The notes beneath the pieces were generated by a model. That model was not told where the DNA came from, made no database searches, and was given only the letters and a program-made list of their open reading frames with translations. Positions 45,055 through 57,500 of a stretch of DNA of 64,000 nucleotides are shown one piece after another. The DNA is taken from NCBI RefSeq assembly GCF_030253575.1, contig NC_080564.1, forward strand, positions 4,322,501 through 4,386,500, written 5' to 3'. The position numbers and the translations under genes are program-made. This DNA comes from Rhododendron vialii. Its lineage: Eukaryota; Streptophyta; Magnoliopsida; Ericales; Ericaceae. How positions within the stretch are numbered: the stretch's first letter is position 1; every line of letters starts with the position of its first letter.

Positions 45055-45456
45055 TCTGATTTTTCAGATCCGGTGTGGATGGGATGGTGGGCGAATAATC
45101 CGGCGCCCCGTGAGGTTGGCCGACGATGGTGGTTTTTTTGGTCGTCTTGCTCCGTTGGCATTTTTTCGGGGTTAAGATTGAGTTGTTGATTTGGGATCCC
45201 CTGTTTTTCTTGCTTATTCAGTGATTAGGTTTCGTTCATGTAGGTGCTTTCTCTCTATTACGGTGAACAGCTCTATTGGTTGAACTTCGTGTGTCGACTC
45301 TGCTCTGCAGTATGTGCTTATTTCTCGGTGGTAGAGTTTAGGTTCCTACCTATTGTTCTTGTTTAGCTTGTATCTCTGTAATTTCGGTGGATTCCTGTAT
45401 TTGCCCAATAGGCACTTTTAATGAAATGAGATTGACTGACTTTCAAAAAAAAAAAA
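45055..45456 (+). mobile_element. 5'-truncated LINE insertion with 17-bp target duplication
   Basis: The segment ends in a run of about fourteen A residues, preceded by GCACTTTTAATGAAATGAG, a typical LINE 3' end. The 17-bp direct repeat AACGGGTCGGTACACAA flanks it at 45038-45054 and 45457-45473. A poly(A) tail plus a long target duplication is the signature of target-primed reverse transcription. Only ~400 bases of the 3' end are present and no coding domain is recognised. The perfect target duplication implies a fairly young insertion. Confidence 0.9.
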
Positions 45457-45974
45457 AACGGGTCGGTACACAAATGTGTCCCGAGTTGTGCATCAAACAA
45501 TTCCAGACACGTTCAGGATTGTGTTTTAAAGTTACGTGAAAAGGATTGCCCTTGTTAAAGAGATACACAACCGTCGGTGTGTGTTATCGGACCACAGTGA
45601 GAAACAAACGTAACGGAACCTCGCAGAGCCTCTCCACCTGTTAGAGCTTTGCTGATTTTGATAGTTTTGGTTCATTCATGTATTTTGTCCGGATTTTTGT
45701 AAGTTTCGGATGGCGCTGTTTTTATTGAAGGAATGGAAATTTCTCAAATTTTTCTTGGGAAATGATATTAGCATTCAAAAAATTGATACAGGCACTCCAA
45801 AATCAGTGTAACGCCAAAACCACTTTTCTTTGTTTTGTAGAGTATCTTTAAAAAAAAAAAAAGCAATTGCGGAACATGTAAACAAAACCATAAAGAACTC
45901 GCACTACAGAGACGCGAGGTTACTTGAAACGGACAACGACCTGATTTAAATCTCCTGTTATAGGGACTGCAACG

Positions 45975-46185
45975 GCGTCTAATTGGTCGATTGTGAACTC
46001 ATGCCGGATTATTTCCATGATCCAAATTGTTCAAGGATTAAATATTGTCGAGAAGAAAAACCATGTTTAATATTGTATTAATCAAACACAAATTAACACA
46101 TAATTCTCGATGATCTGAATGAATTTTTTTTTTACGAAAATAGATATAGCCATAGCGGATCAAACTCATTTTGTTGGTTTGGTTT
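45975..46185 (+). repeat. Dispersed ~250-bp repeat, copy A
   Basis: It shares ATTGTGAACTCATG, TTCAAGGATT- or TTCAAGTTG-type sequence, ATTGTC(G/A)A, a GAAAATAGAT-type block and GGATCAAACTCAT with the two copies at 60590-60860 and 60866-61110. The family is moderately diverged and non-coding. Confidence 0.55.
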
Positions 46186-46382
46186 TGGCAAGCTTCATGA
46201 AGGCAAATTTTAGTTCAAAACCTGTTGCACCATTTTGTTGATATCATCTTGAAGTATCAAAACTCATTTTTTCATGTGGTGTCTGCTAAAATGAGAAATC
46301 CGAGTCGACCGAACAATATTTTCTTTTCGGAAGGGAATGCTTAATCCATGGAGGCTTCGCGTGGGAAAAAAGGACTACAGCT

Positions 46383-49300
46383 CTAAAAACCATAACTGGT
46401 GCTACCTTCCTCATAATTCGGGACCCCAGCGAAACTAGCTCTCGCCAACTGCCTCAGCTTCTTCATCTCACTCTTTGGCTCTAGTTTAATCCCCTTCAGC
46501 TGTTTTCCTTCCCCGGGTTTCTGCCCATTGAGGGTTGCCTCTCCATTTGTGGAACTTGCAGTGTTTAGGTTGGGTGACACAGCGGGACTGACCACCGGAA
46601 CAACTGTTGCATTCATGGCAGTCGAAGTACTAGGGACTAGATCCAGGCCTGTTTTCGGCTGAGAGGACGATCCAGCAGCTGCGGCTCCTGACCAATGCCT
46701 CCTTGGTAGGAAAGGGATGAGAAGACCCTTAGCTGCATTTTTCAATCCTGACTTGAACGAATTGTCTTGCGGCTGTGATAGTCTGAGTAGGCTCTTCATG
46801 ATAGCATGCCACTCGTTTACGATTTGAGAAACATATGTGAGCAAGAGGAGACCCAACATGGCGAATCCCAAATTGTTTTCTCCAACTAAACTTGAGCCAC
46901 TTGCATTTGTAGATAGGATGAATACCCCTGCTTCACACAAGAGTGAAACACTCTCCACTGCATTTACTCCCCGGCTGATATATGGCTTGAGTGTGAACAA
47001 GTAGAGGAACTGTACTGACGTGATTATAAGTGCGAAAAGGCCTTGGTTGAAACCTCCTGATGGGTAAGCTCCGGCTACAATCCCCAAACTGGTTCTTCTT
47101 AGCAGATCAAGAATGATATACGAGGATCTAGCGTATCCCAAAAACCTGTTGGACGGGGGAACTTTGGTTTCTTCATTACTTTCGTCTGAACTCAAAGCCC
47201 TCATTCTTCCAATGCCACTTAGGCCACTTTCCGTCCACTTGGATTTGTTGTTAGGGTCATTCTGGTCTAGTAAGACAAAAAACGGAGGGCCCCTCCGGTT
47301 CTCAAAGAGAATCCCAAATCTTGGAAGGAAAGACGAGGGCAGCCCTTCTCTATAAAGCCACTTTCCAATTGTTGGTCTCCCGGTGAAGAAATGCTGCAGT
47401 TTCGTACACCATGGTTCCTTGTCGTGAATGTGCTTGACTTCTGTGTACTGCGCAAAGCTCCCATAAAAGATAGCAATCGCAAGAAAGAGGCATACCGATA
47501 GAATGAAACCTGCTGGGATGGCTAGCAACAAAGTCCCAGTGAGTACTCCCCCCGTTGTGCCACCTGTACATAATCTTAATTGAGTGCTGAGATTCTTCAT
47601 GACACAATCAAATCACAAAAGTTTGAGGATGAGCGATCCTTACCTCTGATGACAAAAGCCGCAGATTGAGAAATACAAGGAAGCATGAGAATCAGAAGAA
47701 AGAGCTCAAACCTCGGCACTGAAAGTATGCCGGGAGCTGATCTTTGAGTCCTCCACCGCAGGAAAAGAAAGGTCACTAAGTGGGCTACCAGTAAACTAAT
47801 TCCTCCCACACCAAGCCAGAACAAGTTCATCTCCAAGTCCTGCCATCTATAGAGAGAGTAAGTTCAATGCTATACTTATCTTTATAACGACTTTGCGGAT
47901 ACAGATCTAAAGTAATCAGCAAAAACGAGAAAGGCATCTATACCCTGTATATGTTTGCATTCTCTTCATGACACTGCTAGCTGATAATGGCTCGCCTCGC
48001 TGCAAGTACAGTGATTCAAAATGGGCAAAACTTTTCGAAAAGATTGAAACTTCAGAATATCAAATTAATACTCACCAGAAAATAAGTGAAATATTCATTG
48101 GAACGCAACGGTTGCCCATACGGAATGTTCTTCATGGTTACGTTCTGCTGTCCAGGGAGCCAACTACTCTTCGGGTAAATTACTGTGGGAATAGGTGGTC
48201 CTTGTTGCAAGTTAGAAGAAAAGGTGGTTAAATTTGGTTGATATGCACGGTAAGCCCTTGTATTATACGGGATTCCAATGGATGAATGACTTTCTTCCAT
48301 TTCAAGCTTGGTTTCGCTTTTGTATAAATTGCTGGGCCACATTGAAGAGCTTTTCTTCTTCCATGGAAGATTTTCACGGGGTAAAAGCCACCTAAGACCT
48401 TTTGTTGTCTCCGAATATTCTACCGGTAGTGAAACCAAGATCCAGTCTGCTAGGACAAAAACTTGCAGGTGTCCCACCATCCCCTGGCATGAAACAACAT
48501 TTGCATTGAAGATTAATTCCTTGTCTGGAAATTGAATTTCATGCAGGAAATATATTGAGTATAATACATGATGGAGAGGAATATATAGATACTTACTTGC
48601 AGATTCATCGATGGGTCAGGAAAAACTGTGCCACCGCTAGCCAGAGTTCCGACAGCTCCTAGATTTGCAGAAGAGATTGAAAGAACGGCAGCTGCTAGCG
48701 ATGTTACTAATATGCCCGCAGTCATGAATGAGTGGAGTGCAATTGAAATAGAAGGGGTTGAGACTGGGCAAAAAAGTTTTGTTTGTTACAGGCAAGGCAT
48801 AATATCGTCACAGTAAAGTGCATGCCGAGGAGAACAAAAGAAATCATATTTACCATGCCTGATATTGATTGAGTTAGAAGCCGAGTTCAGATTTCCTGAA
48901 ATATCATTCACTTGTCCTGCTGGAACAATAACCGATACGTCCTGAGATACTGCCCGGACTGTCAAAGAGTATAGGGCTCTTGAAAGTTGTTCAAATCTAC
49001 ACAAAGCAAAATCAAGACTAAGCAACTAGAAAAGAATTTCAAAGGTCTTCAAATCAAAGATCTCTTTTCTTCTTCTATTTGTGCCTCGAGTTCCAGTATT
49101 ACTCCAACGTTAGTACTATCACGCAATATAACACAATATGCACCTGCCTTGTGAGACTCCCCCCTTCAACTTCTACCTTTGAGGCCTTGAAGCCGAAAAC
49201 TGGCTTTGTGAACTCTACGATTATGGCGATGTTTGACTCCTTTGTAACACTTGATGAGCTTGAACTCAATCCCACCCCAGGCTCAGTAGAATCTGGGGAC

Positions 49301-51963
49301 AAACACATTAATTAGGTGTCGTAGTAGACCACTAGATTTATATTCAAAACTTATATTCGAAGAATGCCAACCGTGGCAGTTTTATACCATAGAGAAATGA
49401 AATTGGGGCGACAGGGGAGACGGGAGTGCCTGTTCTTCCGAATAATGAAGCAGCTTCTAGTTCAACTGTGACTATTTGAGTTCTTGAAATATTCTTAAGC
49501 TACAAAACGAAACTTGAGAGGAATTAATAATAGTGCTCATTCTAAATTTTCTGTCATTTTTCAACCCTAACTGTTAGATGCATACTGAACTTTATACTAA
49601 CAAAGTTGAAGCTTCAAGGCTTACTTCAAAAGCAAAACTGCGGTTTCCATGGTTGCCGCCATGACTAGTTATGAAGTTACCCGCATTCACGCGCAAAGCA
49701 CTTAGAATATGTTCTGTCGCATTCATCATAGGAATGCTGAAGTCCAAGAAAACTTTCAAGTCCTCCATCTCGTTAGTTGCAATTACAGTTCTCGGAACCC
49801 CATTTATCACCAGCTCATACGATGGGACGGATGTCCATAGATCCACCAGCACTGGTCTTCTATCTAAGAAGACAGCCATTGAACGATTATCGCAGGAACC
49901 ATTTAACATATTTAACCACTAGTGACTCTTCAATTCATATGTCCTTACCCAAGTGAACTATGAGCATTGAACCATTTGATCTTGTAAACTGGTTCCCTGC
50001 CTTGTCAGTGCACATCTTATCTGCCATTTTAATGATGGCGCGGGCGTAGATACTTCCTTGGGAGAAAACAATGTTTAGGCTGTATTTGCTGTCGGGTTTG
50101 ATTGCGCGTACTGAGGATGCATCTACATGTGCAGGACCGTTCACGATTACCTGCAAGTATGGAAAGAACTTACCATTACCGTCGAGGCACGAAAAGTCGA
50201 AAAGGTGGCTTTTTCCCATGTAATTCAGAGTAAATGCCTCAACTTTCGTTGCGTAACTAGTATAAGTCTCTAGTTGATCACACGTATGAAGCGAGCGAAA
50301 AGACGTACTTACATCACAGTTTGATGAGTTCATACACTTGAAGCCACCCTTTCCGCTGCATGGTTCACTGAACGCAACAACGATTTCTACTTTCCCCGCA
50401 TTCGTGTAACTCTGTTTGCTAGAAATCGTTGCAGTTGGTAGTGTTGTATCTGTTCAGGAACAAAGGTCTTGCCATTAGAAAAAACACTTGAACTTTGGAA
50501 GGAATACATACAGGGAGACGAGGCTTACCGATGAACCACGAATAAGACGATGAATTACTGTTTCCGTGGCCCGTGTTGATGCCTATAACAAAATTGTGTC
50601 TCTGATTTACTGTCAAGTTCTTCAGTACTATGGTATCAGCAGGACATGACCTCAAAGTTTGCCCATCAAGCTGTACAAATTTTGAATTAGATACCCATTA
50701 GATCACTTTCAAAATTCAAATTGGATTTTGGTGTCATCAGTCATTTCCACCTTATTTTAGTTAAAATGTTGACCTCCACATTTCTTCCTTTTTCCGATCG
50801 AATTTCGATGATTTGAATCGCTCAATGTGATCAGAACATGATTTTAAGTGTATCCGTGATAAATCAGCAAAAAAAAAAAATACTGGAAAGGGCTTCATCC
50901 GAGCAGTTTTTTATTGAACGGTTCAATAAAAAACTACTCAAATCAAGCCTTTACCGGTCTTTTTTTTTTCCCGATTTCTCGTGGGTACCCTTAAAATCAA
51001 GTTCGAACACATTGAGCTGCTCGGATCATCGAAAATTTGATCAAAAAAAAGGAGTCCGTATTTTAAGAAGTCCTCATTTGAAACTACACAGGAACTCTTT
51101 CCAATTTGCCCTGCTATTCTTTTCGATAAGGTGTCCAGTTGTGCTTAAGCGGTTACACGAATCTCAACTTATCCCGGATCTTGAAATAAACGACCAGGCA
51201 AACTTCTAGTCTAGTCATCCCAAGGGTCGTCTTTTTTCTAGAGGTGGGAGACGAAATTGCGATTTGGAAGCAATAAGCTCCTTACTTGTTGTCGTGCTCC
51301 TATTCGACTTACCCTGTGGGTGTCTCTAGCACTTATACTGCATTATGGCCATGTTCGATTGGTTGGACTCCTAGGGAGTGATGCATAATACCACATCAAA
51401 ATGTCTAGGAAACCACACATTTGAAACACAATTTTGGGCGCAACCGTGTCCAAAACAGTTAGATGTAGGTGGAATGTGGATCCATGTGTATCTAACGGTT
51501 TCGGAGGCGGACACGGTTTTGTCGGGAGTTGTGTTTTTTAGCATTGCTCATGCCACCTCTCTTATTATTCCATGTTTATTGGAACAGGGTGCCCAATGGG
51601 TACGGTTGCATTCAAATGCTGGAAATGCAGTTCGACATAGTTCGTAATCCAATCCCATGTTCCAACCAACCAAACAGGCCCTAGGAGCATAAATTTTCCA
51701 TTGCACAACACCACCAGAATCTTAAAACAGAGCAAAAGGAGAATATCTTTTACCTTGCAGTGAATGGAGCAGCCATTGTTCTTACACCCACTGGAGCCAC
51801 CCTGCTCCGTGACCGAGTACCGGAAAACAGCGGTGGAGAACCTCGACCGAGCCGGCGGAGCTTGATCGAAACGAATCAGAACCGTTGATTCAATCGTGTT
51901 AGACACGCCCACCACCACCACTGCAATACAAAGGCACAGGCGAAGAATCCAGATCGGACCCAT
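46383..51963 (-). CDS. Large Ig-like-repeat / polytopic membrane protein, 13 exons
   Basis: Exons (minus): 51754-51963, 50529-50670, 50313-50449, 49949-50150, 49625-49863, 49388-49499, 49148-49292, 48854-48996, 48597-48763, 48076-48483, 47944-47999, 47644-47846, 46383-47563. They sum to 3345 bases, 1114 residues in frame. Residues 1-22 are a signal peptide (MGPIWILRLCLCIAVVVVGV). Residues ~118-444 hold three Ig-like repeats resembling bacterial Big-type domains: VEIVVAFSEPCSGKGGFKC, LKVFLDFSIPMM, IIVEFTKPVFGFKASKVEVE with VIVPAGQVNDISGNLNSAS. Residues ~447-970 contain about nine hydrophobic spans (near 726-756, 895-914, 923-940, 952-970). RRTSLGIVAGAYPSGG and LYLFTLKPYI recall fungal TRP-like (Flc) proteins. 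The tail 971-1114 is cytosolic, serine-rich and basic. Exon 7 joins exon 8 in frame only with a GC donor (AAG|GCAGGT). Function unknown. Confidence 0.85.
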
Positions 51964-52449
51964 GTTAGATTCTGCTATGTTTTTCACATTAAAGCAGTGT
52001 TTGGAAAGATATGGTGAATGGGTCTTTATTTTTTTTTGTCTGTGTAATAGTACAGTTCTGAGGCATGGACTTTTTGGCTTGAAGATCCACCAATCACCAT
52101 AGAAGGGGGAGTAACTCAGGGCAACTACCACATCCATTATTGTCAGGATCATAACTGCTGTTTTAATGAAGTTCGTGCTCCTCTTTAACTACCCCTATCC
52201 AGCAGAAAGCTTGAACGCCTGAGCTCAGCTTTAAATTTATTGGGTTGCTTTCACTAGTTAGTACTTTCTAAAAATTGACTGTTTCTTTCTTTCTTTCTTT
52301 CTTTTAACCGGAACCAGATGTTTGATTTCAGTTTACGCGTACCTCTACTAATTCTGAGGCCCTAAAGATCAGCAAAACGGCTGCACAAAGATAGGACCCA
52401 AAAATGGCCACACGCGACAGACCTCAAATGCGGCTGCACGTGAGGGGGA

Positions 52450-52560
52450 TGTTAAGGAAATAGAATCTCACATTGCTTGGGAGTGGAATGGGTGATCACT
52501 TAATAACATCTGGGACCTATTCACTCATTGTCAATTGGTTTTGAGATGGACATAAAGTTT
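52450..52560 (+). repeat. Short LTR/TRIM-like fragment
   Basis: TGTTAAGGAAATAGAATCTC, CACATTGCTTGGGAGTGG and CAATTGGTTTTGAGATGGA follow the common wording of small plant LTR or TRIM ends. Boundaries and target duplication are not settled, so this is a fossil fragment at most. Confidence 0.4.
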
Positions 52561-52565
52561 CTACA

Positions 52566-52835
52566 GTTAATGACCAGGCAAACCTTGAGTGGCCTTGAGG
52601 TTTGCAATGTTTGTCATTGTGGGATTCGAATTTGCATCTCCTTGAGGGGCAAGCCATTTAGTAGTTCTTTTATGCTCACTACATCGACTAATTCTGAGAT
52701 CCTAAAGTTAACAACCAGACAAATCTCAAGTGGCCCTGAGGTTTACAATGTTTAGTTTTCCTGGGATTAGAACTTGTGTCCCCTTGAGGGGCAAGCCTTT
52801 TGGTAGTTCTTTTATGTCCACTTAGTCAAATCCGT
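52566..52835 (+). repeat. Two tandem ~135-bp repeats
   Basis: Units starting at about 52566 and 52707 share GTTAA-GACCAG or GTTAACAACCAGAC, AAGTGGCCCTGAGG or GAGTGGCCTTGAGG, CCTTGAGGGGCAAGCC and TAGTTCTTTTATG. They directly follow the LTR-like fragment and may be part of the same element. Confidence 0.75.
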
Positions 52836-53051
52836 TGGGTTACACTTGTTCCCATATTTTTGGGCAGCGACTGTTTCTGGGGTCGCCGAGTCTTATACCT
52901 GAGGGTCTCTACCAATTGTATAGAAGTAGGGAGGCAAAGATAGTATATTAGAAAGTTGAATAACACCTTTTTATAAAGATCAACAGGCTCCTTGAGGAAG
53001 GCCTAACATGCCAATGCGGCCCTACCAAATTACCAAAATGATATAACCACA

Positions 53052-53165
53052 CACTTGCACAAACACCTGCACAAGGTGTGTCGGGTCCACACACACAAGC
53101 ACATTACTTGTGTGTGTGTGGACAATGCACATTTTGTGAGTGTGTTTGTGCATTTGTGTGTGTTT
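53052..53165. repeat. CA/TG-rich imperfect palindrome
   Basis: CCACACACTTGCACAAACAC and CACACACACAAGCAC are followed by TGTGTGTGTGTGGAC and GTGTTTGTGCATTTGTGTG, so the two halves can pair. Simple-sequence origin is likely. Confidence 0.65.
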
Positions 53166-54397
53166 ATGGCACTACTCTTAGTTATAGAGGGTGGTGCGGA
53201 GGGACAGAGCTCCCGTCCTGTCTTAGGTACCCTAACAGTTCGGTCCACTTTCGGCATCTGTGGGCTCGGGACGGGTCCACAAAAATGATCAGGACAGTTC
53301 ATATTTTATAAGCTCATCGAGAATAGTGGCCACATCAAAAATTGCATTGATCGGATTCCATTTGATAGGATTTTAAATGCATTAAGCTTAAGATAAATGT
53401 GTTAAATTGGTTGCAATCTAGTGCTGCACACCATTTTTTTACAAGATTTCATTTCAAAACGGTATCTGACCAACATAATTTTTAACGTGGCAAATGATTG
53501 AAACTGGACCAAACTGGATGGTACCAAAACTGGACGGGAACTCTGTCCGATGTGTCCCTTTTTTTTCAGGTCTTTTTTCATTATGTAGTTTGCATTTTTG
53601 ACTTTTTAAATCGTAGTCAAGGTATTATAAATCTGTAGAGTATTTGGGTAATATGTGCTAAATATATTTACAATAGGAGTAGTGTTTGATAGATATGTAC
53701 AGAATATAATCTGTAGATCTTTCATGTTTTACCAAACAAGATAAGTGAAAATGAGAAGTAAAAAGCGCGTTTCCTCTCCCTATTTTGCCTTTTGTTCTCT
53801 AGTACCAGAAATCGAATATACCTCATATACATATAGAACAAGAGCTCAGATACAGAGACCTGATTTTGAATTTAGATGTTAATGTTACATGCTTCGGAAG
53901 CTAATAATAAAATGAATTTTTCTGCGGAAACAGCTTACACATCTGAATTTTCAAACCATCAATTGAGATCATAAAAAATGAAAAGCAATATAAATCGTCG
54001 CCTGATGGGGTCGTGATCGTCGTAGCAGCAAAACCTCCCCTCTAATTCAATGTCACAACATGAAGCTGCATACTCGTAATCATCTCCATTTGATTATCAT
54101 GCAACTGCAGAAACATTGTGGTCTAAGAATCTCGAAAATGAAATCCCTGAATGCAACTCCAGTACACATTAAAAAACTGAACTGTGGGGCTTTATATTTC
54201 AGAAATTGCAGCTACAGACCTTCGAAAATACAAGCGATAACTCTGAAAAAATCTAGGTAGCAGCATATAAGCAATAATTCTCCTCCTTAAACCAGTCTAC
54301 GTATGGCGAAAAACATAAGTCCTGGTCCAACAATTTAACTCCCTAAGGGCACAGATATGTTCAACGGAACAGGAAAAAAAGCACTGTGATGAACGTA

Positions 54398-54452
54398 ACC
54401 AAACCAAACCAAACCAAACCGAGCCTTAAATCCCAATCAATTGGGGTCGGTT
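54398..54452 (-). mobile_element. Tiny RTE-type LINE or SINE 3' tail
   Basis: On the minus strand it reads CCGACCCCAATTGATTGGGA, then TTAAGGCTCGG and four GGTTT-type repeats. This follows the wording of plant RTE LINE 3' ends (ACCCCA...TTGGGATTAAGGCTTTGTTG). Direct repeats GTGATGAACGTA and GTGATGAATGTA flank it (54386-54397 and 54453-54464, one mismatch). It is therefore an extremely short, 5'-truncated insertion. It lies just downstream of the TOM20 stop codon. Confidence 0.7.
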
Positions 54453-54510
54453 GTGATGAATGTACTTCCCAAAAATACTCCATAGTTGATACATGAGCCA
54501 AAAGCTCGAC

Positions 54511-57500
54511 TTATCTAGGAGGTGGCGGAGGAACATTAGATTTTGCCAACCCTAACCACGCAACAATGCAGCCTGCAAGGATTACCCATCCAAATATGTC
54601 GTACTTAAGATCAGAGTTCTTCTTCTTCACAGTCTGGAAAGAAAAGAATAGGAGAAATGAGAGAGTTGTCCAACAGTAAAAGCACAACATCAGATGTGAT
54701 GCAGAAAATAACTGAAAAGTGAAAACAAATGTGGATCCACGCAAACATTCACCTATTTTGAATGAGGTGGTAAAAATTTTGTTTGGACAAGTCCAACTAG
54801 ATTGCATAACAATGAAAGCTAGAAGCCTTTGTTATCAACCATGTAGTTAATTATACAGGTAATGTGTCATTGCGGAAATAGAGCCAATACTCTATTACAT
54901 CTTGCATTTACTAGAAAGATGGGACCAACTACACCAAATCCATGCAAAATTCCCCCCTTCATTACCCATTTGGAATCAATTCTCAGAATGCAGAATGTGC
55001 TGAGGCCCCTGAAGCTGTGGGGAAGGTGATTGAACAATATATTAAAGATGGAGTTTGTTAATGGGGTTAAAGCCTTTTTTATCCCTTGAACTTCTCAAAG
55101 TTTTTCTACTTTGTCCCTTAACTATAAATATGGTGTTCTGAGACCCTAAACTATCCAATTTATCACTACTCAGTCAAATTGATTAAGGCGTCAAACTTGT
55201 GGATAGCAAACATCTGTGAGCGCTGCACGAGCCAGTGCACAACCATTTCTCTTGGGGAAAAAAGACATTTACCAGAGGAAAGCTTCTTTTTTTTACTAGA
55301 ATTTACCATGGAAAACTGATCCATCACCCATAACTCATAAGCATATCGTATGGCGTACTCATACATGATGTCGGACAGAAAAAAAGTTTGGTCACCGCCC
55401 GCTGGCCACACCACCGCCACCGGCACAATCGAGTGCCAACACTTGCTCCTCTATCCACCACCATCATCAGCCGCCACCAATGCCTCTCAATGTCGCTGCC
55501 TTCCCCGTCGTCTCCTAGCCCATACGCACCTCTCGATCCCCCACCAACCACCGTACTGCTATGACGTTGCTGGTCTTGGAAGTGAATTCAACTCTTGACA
55601 AAAAGAATTAGCATGACAACAATTATCCCCACCGCCTTCAACCCGATCCATTTATAAAAAAAAACTTACTTTTTCCCCTTTTTAATTCCTTGATTAGGCA
55701 TATCAACATTCAATTCCAATGCAAACCATAAGAAAGGTATAGATTCTTGTAAGACATCGACATATCTCACAAATAAGTCCAATTCCAACTCTTGAACTTT
55801 TGGAGATTTTCAAAACTCGGGTTCTGGGTTTCAAGTAGTGATAAGAGTGTTGAGGAGGAGACCTCGTCGCTTAACACAGATCAGGGTGAGGTTTCGGAAG
55901 AGAGAAAGGGGGGAAGGAAAGTGGGAAGGGATGAAATGGCAAGACTTTGTGGTGGTGGTCCAGAGCAGTTCGTGGTGGCAAGAGTTCAGCATTTGGTTAT
56001 GGAGTTCTGAGGGGGGGACAACAGAAGACTCCAGTCATGGAGATTCATAGGATTGTGAGGTGCACAAAGAAACACCTAGATTTGTATAAAGAACGGGGAA
56101 CTGAGCATTTGGAAACTAAAAATGGAAAATGTTTGGCGGGCAAAAGGTCACTGCAACTCACGTGAGAGGATTTCTGTCCATGAAAGTAACTGGGAGATTA
56201 TCAATTTGACTAAATAGTAAAAGAATTACATGGTAGAGGGATGACATATATAAGATGAGTATTGTAAGGGATAAAAGTGAAGTTAACCATTGTTGATGGG
56301 ATGCTATGGTGAATTCCAATCAAAATCGGCAAGTATGCCTTGCCTGGAATTTCTTTCCTAGATTTCTGACTCAAAGAAGGAACTGGTGTACCTTGCCTTT
56401 TGGTTTGTTGTGCTTAGTTAGGATGATGGTCTAATTTTGCTGGTTGTGCTACTGGGTTTGTTCCCACGCTGTCTCTCTTTATAAGCTTCTTTCGTGGAAT
56501 GATACTTTATTCACCAAAAGCAGACACCCACGCACACACACCCCAACACACAAACATTTAGGTTCTTCCAAGATAGAAATTCCTATTTCTACTTCAGAAA
56601 GCTTAGCTTGCGTGGTTGTTAATGTTCCAACCGTGGGAAGAGGAACTTTGGTCACTCAAACAGTCAAATGGTAGAACCACAGAAAACATGATGAGGGCTC
56701 AAGGCCAACAGTAATCACCTTTGCAGAGGAGGAAGTCGAAGGACCAGCTCCCATAGCCTGTTGACCAAAACCCTGCTTATGAAACTCCAAGTGCAGGCCA
56801 GGTGCCTAGGAAAATTGAAGATATAACCTCGTCAATAAATATTGAAATAAGAAAATCATAATGACCGATTGGATTTGCTACACAGTTAACTCAAACAAGA
56901 CAAAGCCAAGCCTGTTTTTGAAGAACCTGGGTCAATGATAGTAAGATTGTACCTTGTCAGAAACTTCTAAGGATTTGAGATAAAGCTCATTCTCTGGATC
57001 CTACAATACATACTTCCCATTAAGTCTCCAAAACTATGACAACCAGACAAAGATAATTAGCAGTTAACAACTTTGTACAATATAGGTGACGACTCCCACT
57101 AATTTAAGCAGGAGACCCTAATGCCATAAATAGAAAATATGGAACATTGCAACTTACACCACAAGGACAAAATTGCCCCCTTTAAACCCAGTTACTGACG
57201 TCATTGTCTCTTCTTTTAACTTCATTTCTCTCTACCATCCCCACTCTTTCTCTCTCCACTCTCACTTTTCTCTTCATCCACATATCCGTCATCCATGGTA
57301 CGATTGGCCTCATTCGTCGGCTAACCAAAATATTCCTGTTTGGTTTTCAGTATTTTGAGTGCAATCACTTTTGGAGATGAAAAGGTGGGAAAGAGAAAAT
57401 TGGGGATAAAGAGGCTACAGATCAGGTTTGAGATTCCACAATCATGGGCAGCGAGAGAGAGCGAGGTCATAGCTAGAGGCTTTGGTAGACAATGTGGCAT

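Larger units (their letters stand above)
51964..54397. other. Intergenic region with several repeats
   Basis: Between the Ig-like gene and TOM20. No exon recognised. It contains a short LTR-like piece, a tandem pair and a CA/TG hairpin, listed separately, plus AT-rich DNA from 53300 to 54390. Confidence 0.5.

Noticed and set aside
47113-47607. Several 70-85 codon frames on both strands
   Set aside because: They are shadows of the last exon of the Ig-like/membrane protein gene, which is long, in phase and hydrophobic as expected.
55324-55598. Overlapping frames on both strands within TOM20 intron 5
   Set aside because: Locally G/C-rich, but no family match, splice partner or promoter. TOM20 splicing passes over it; it could be repeat-derived.
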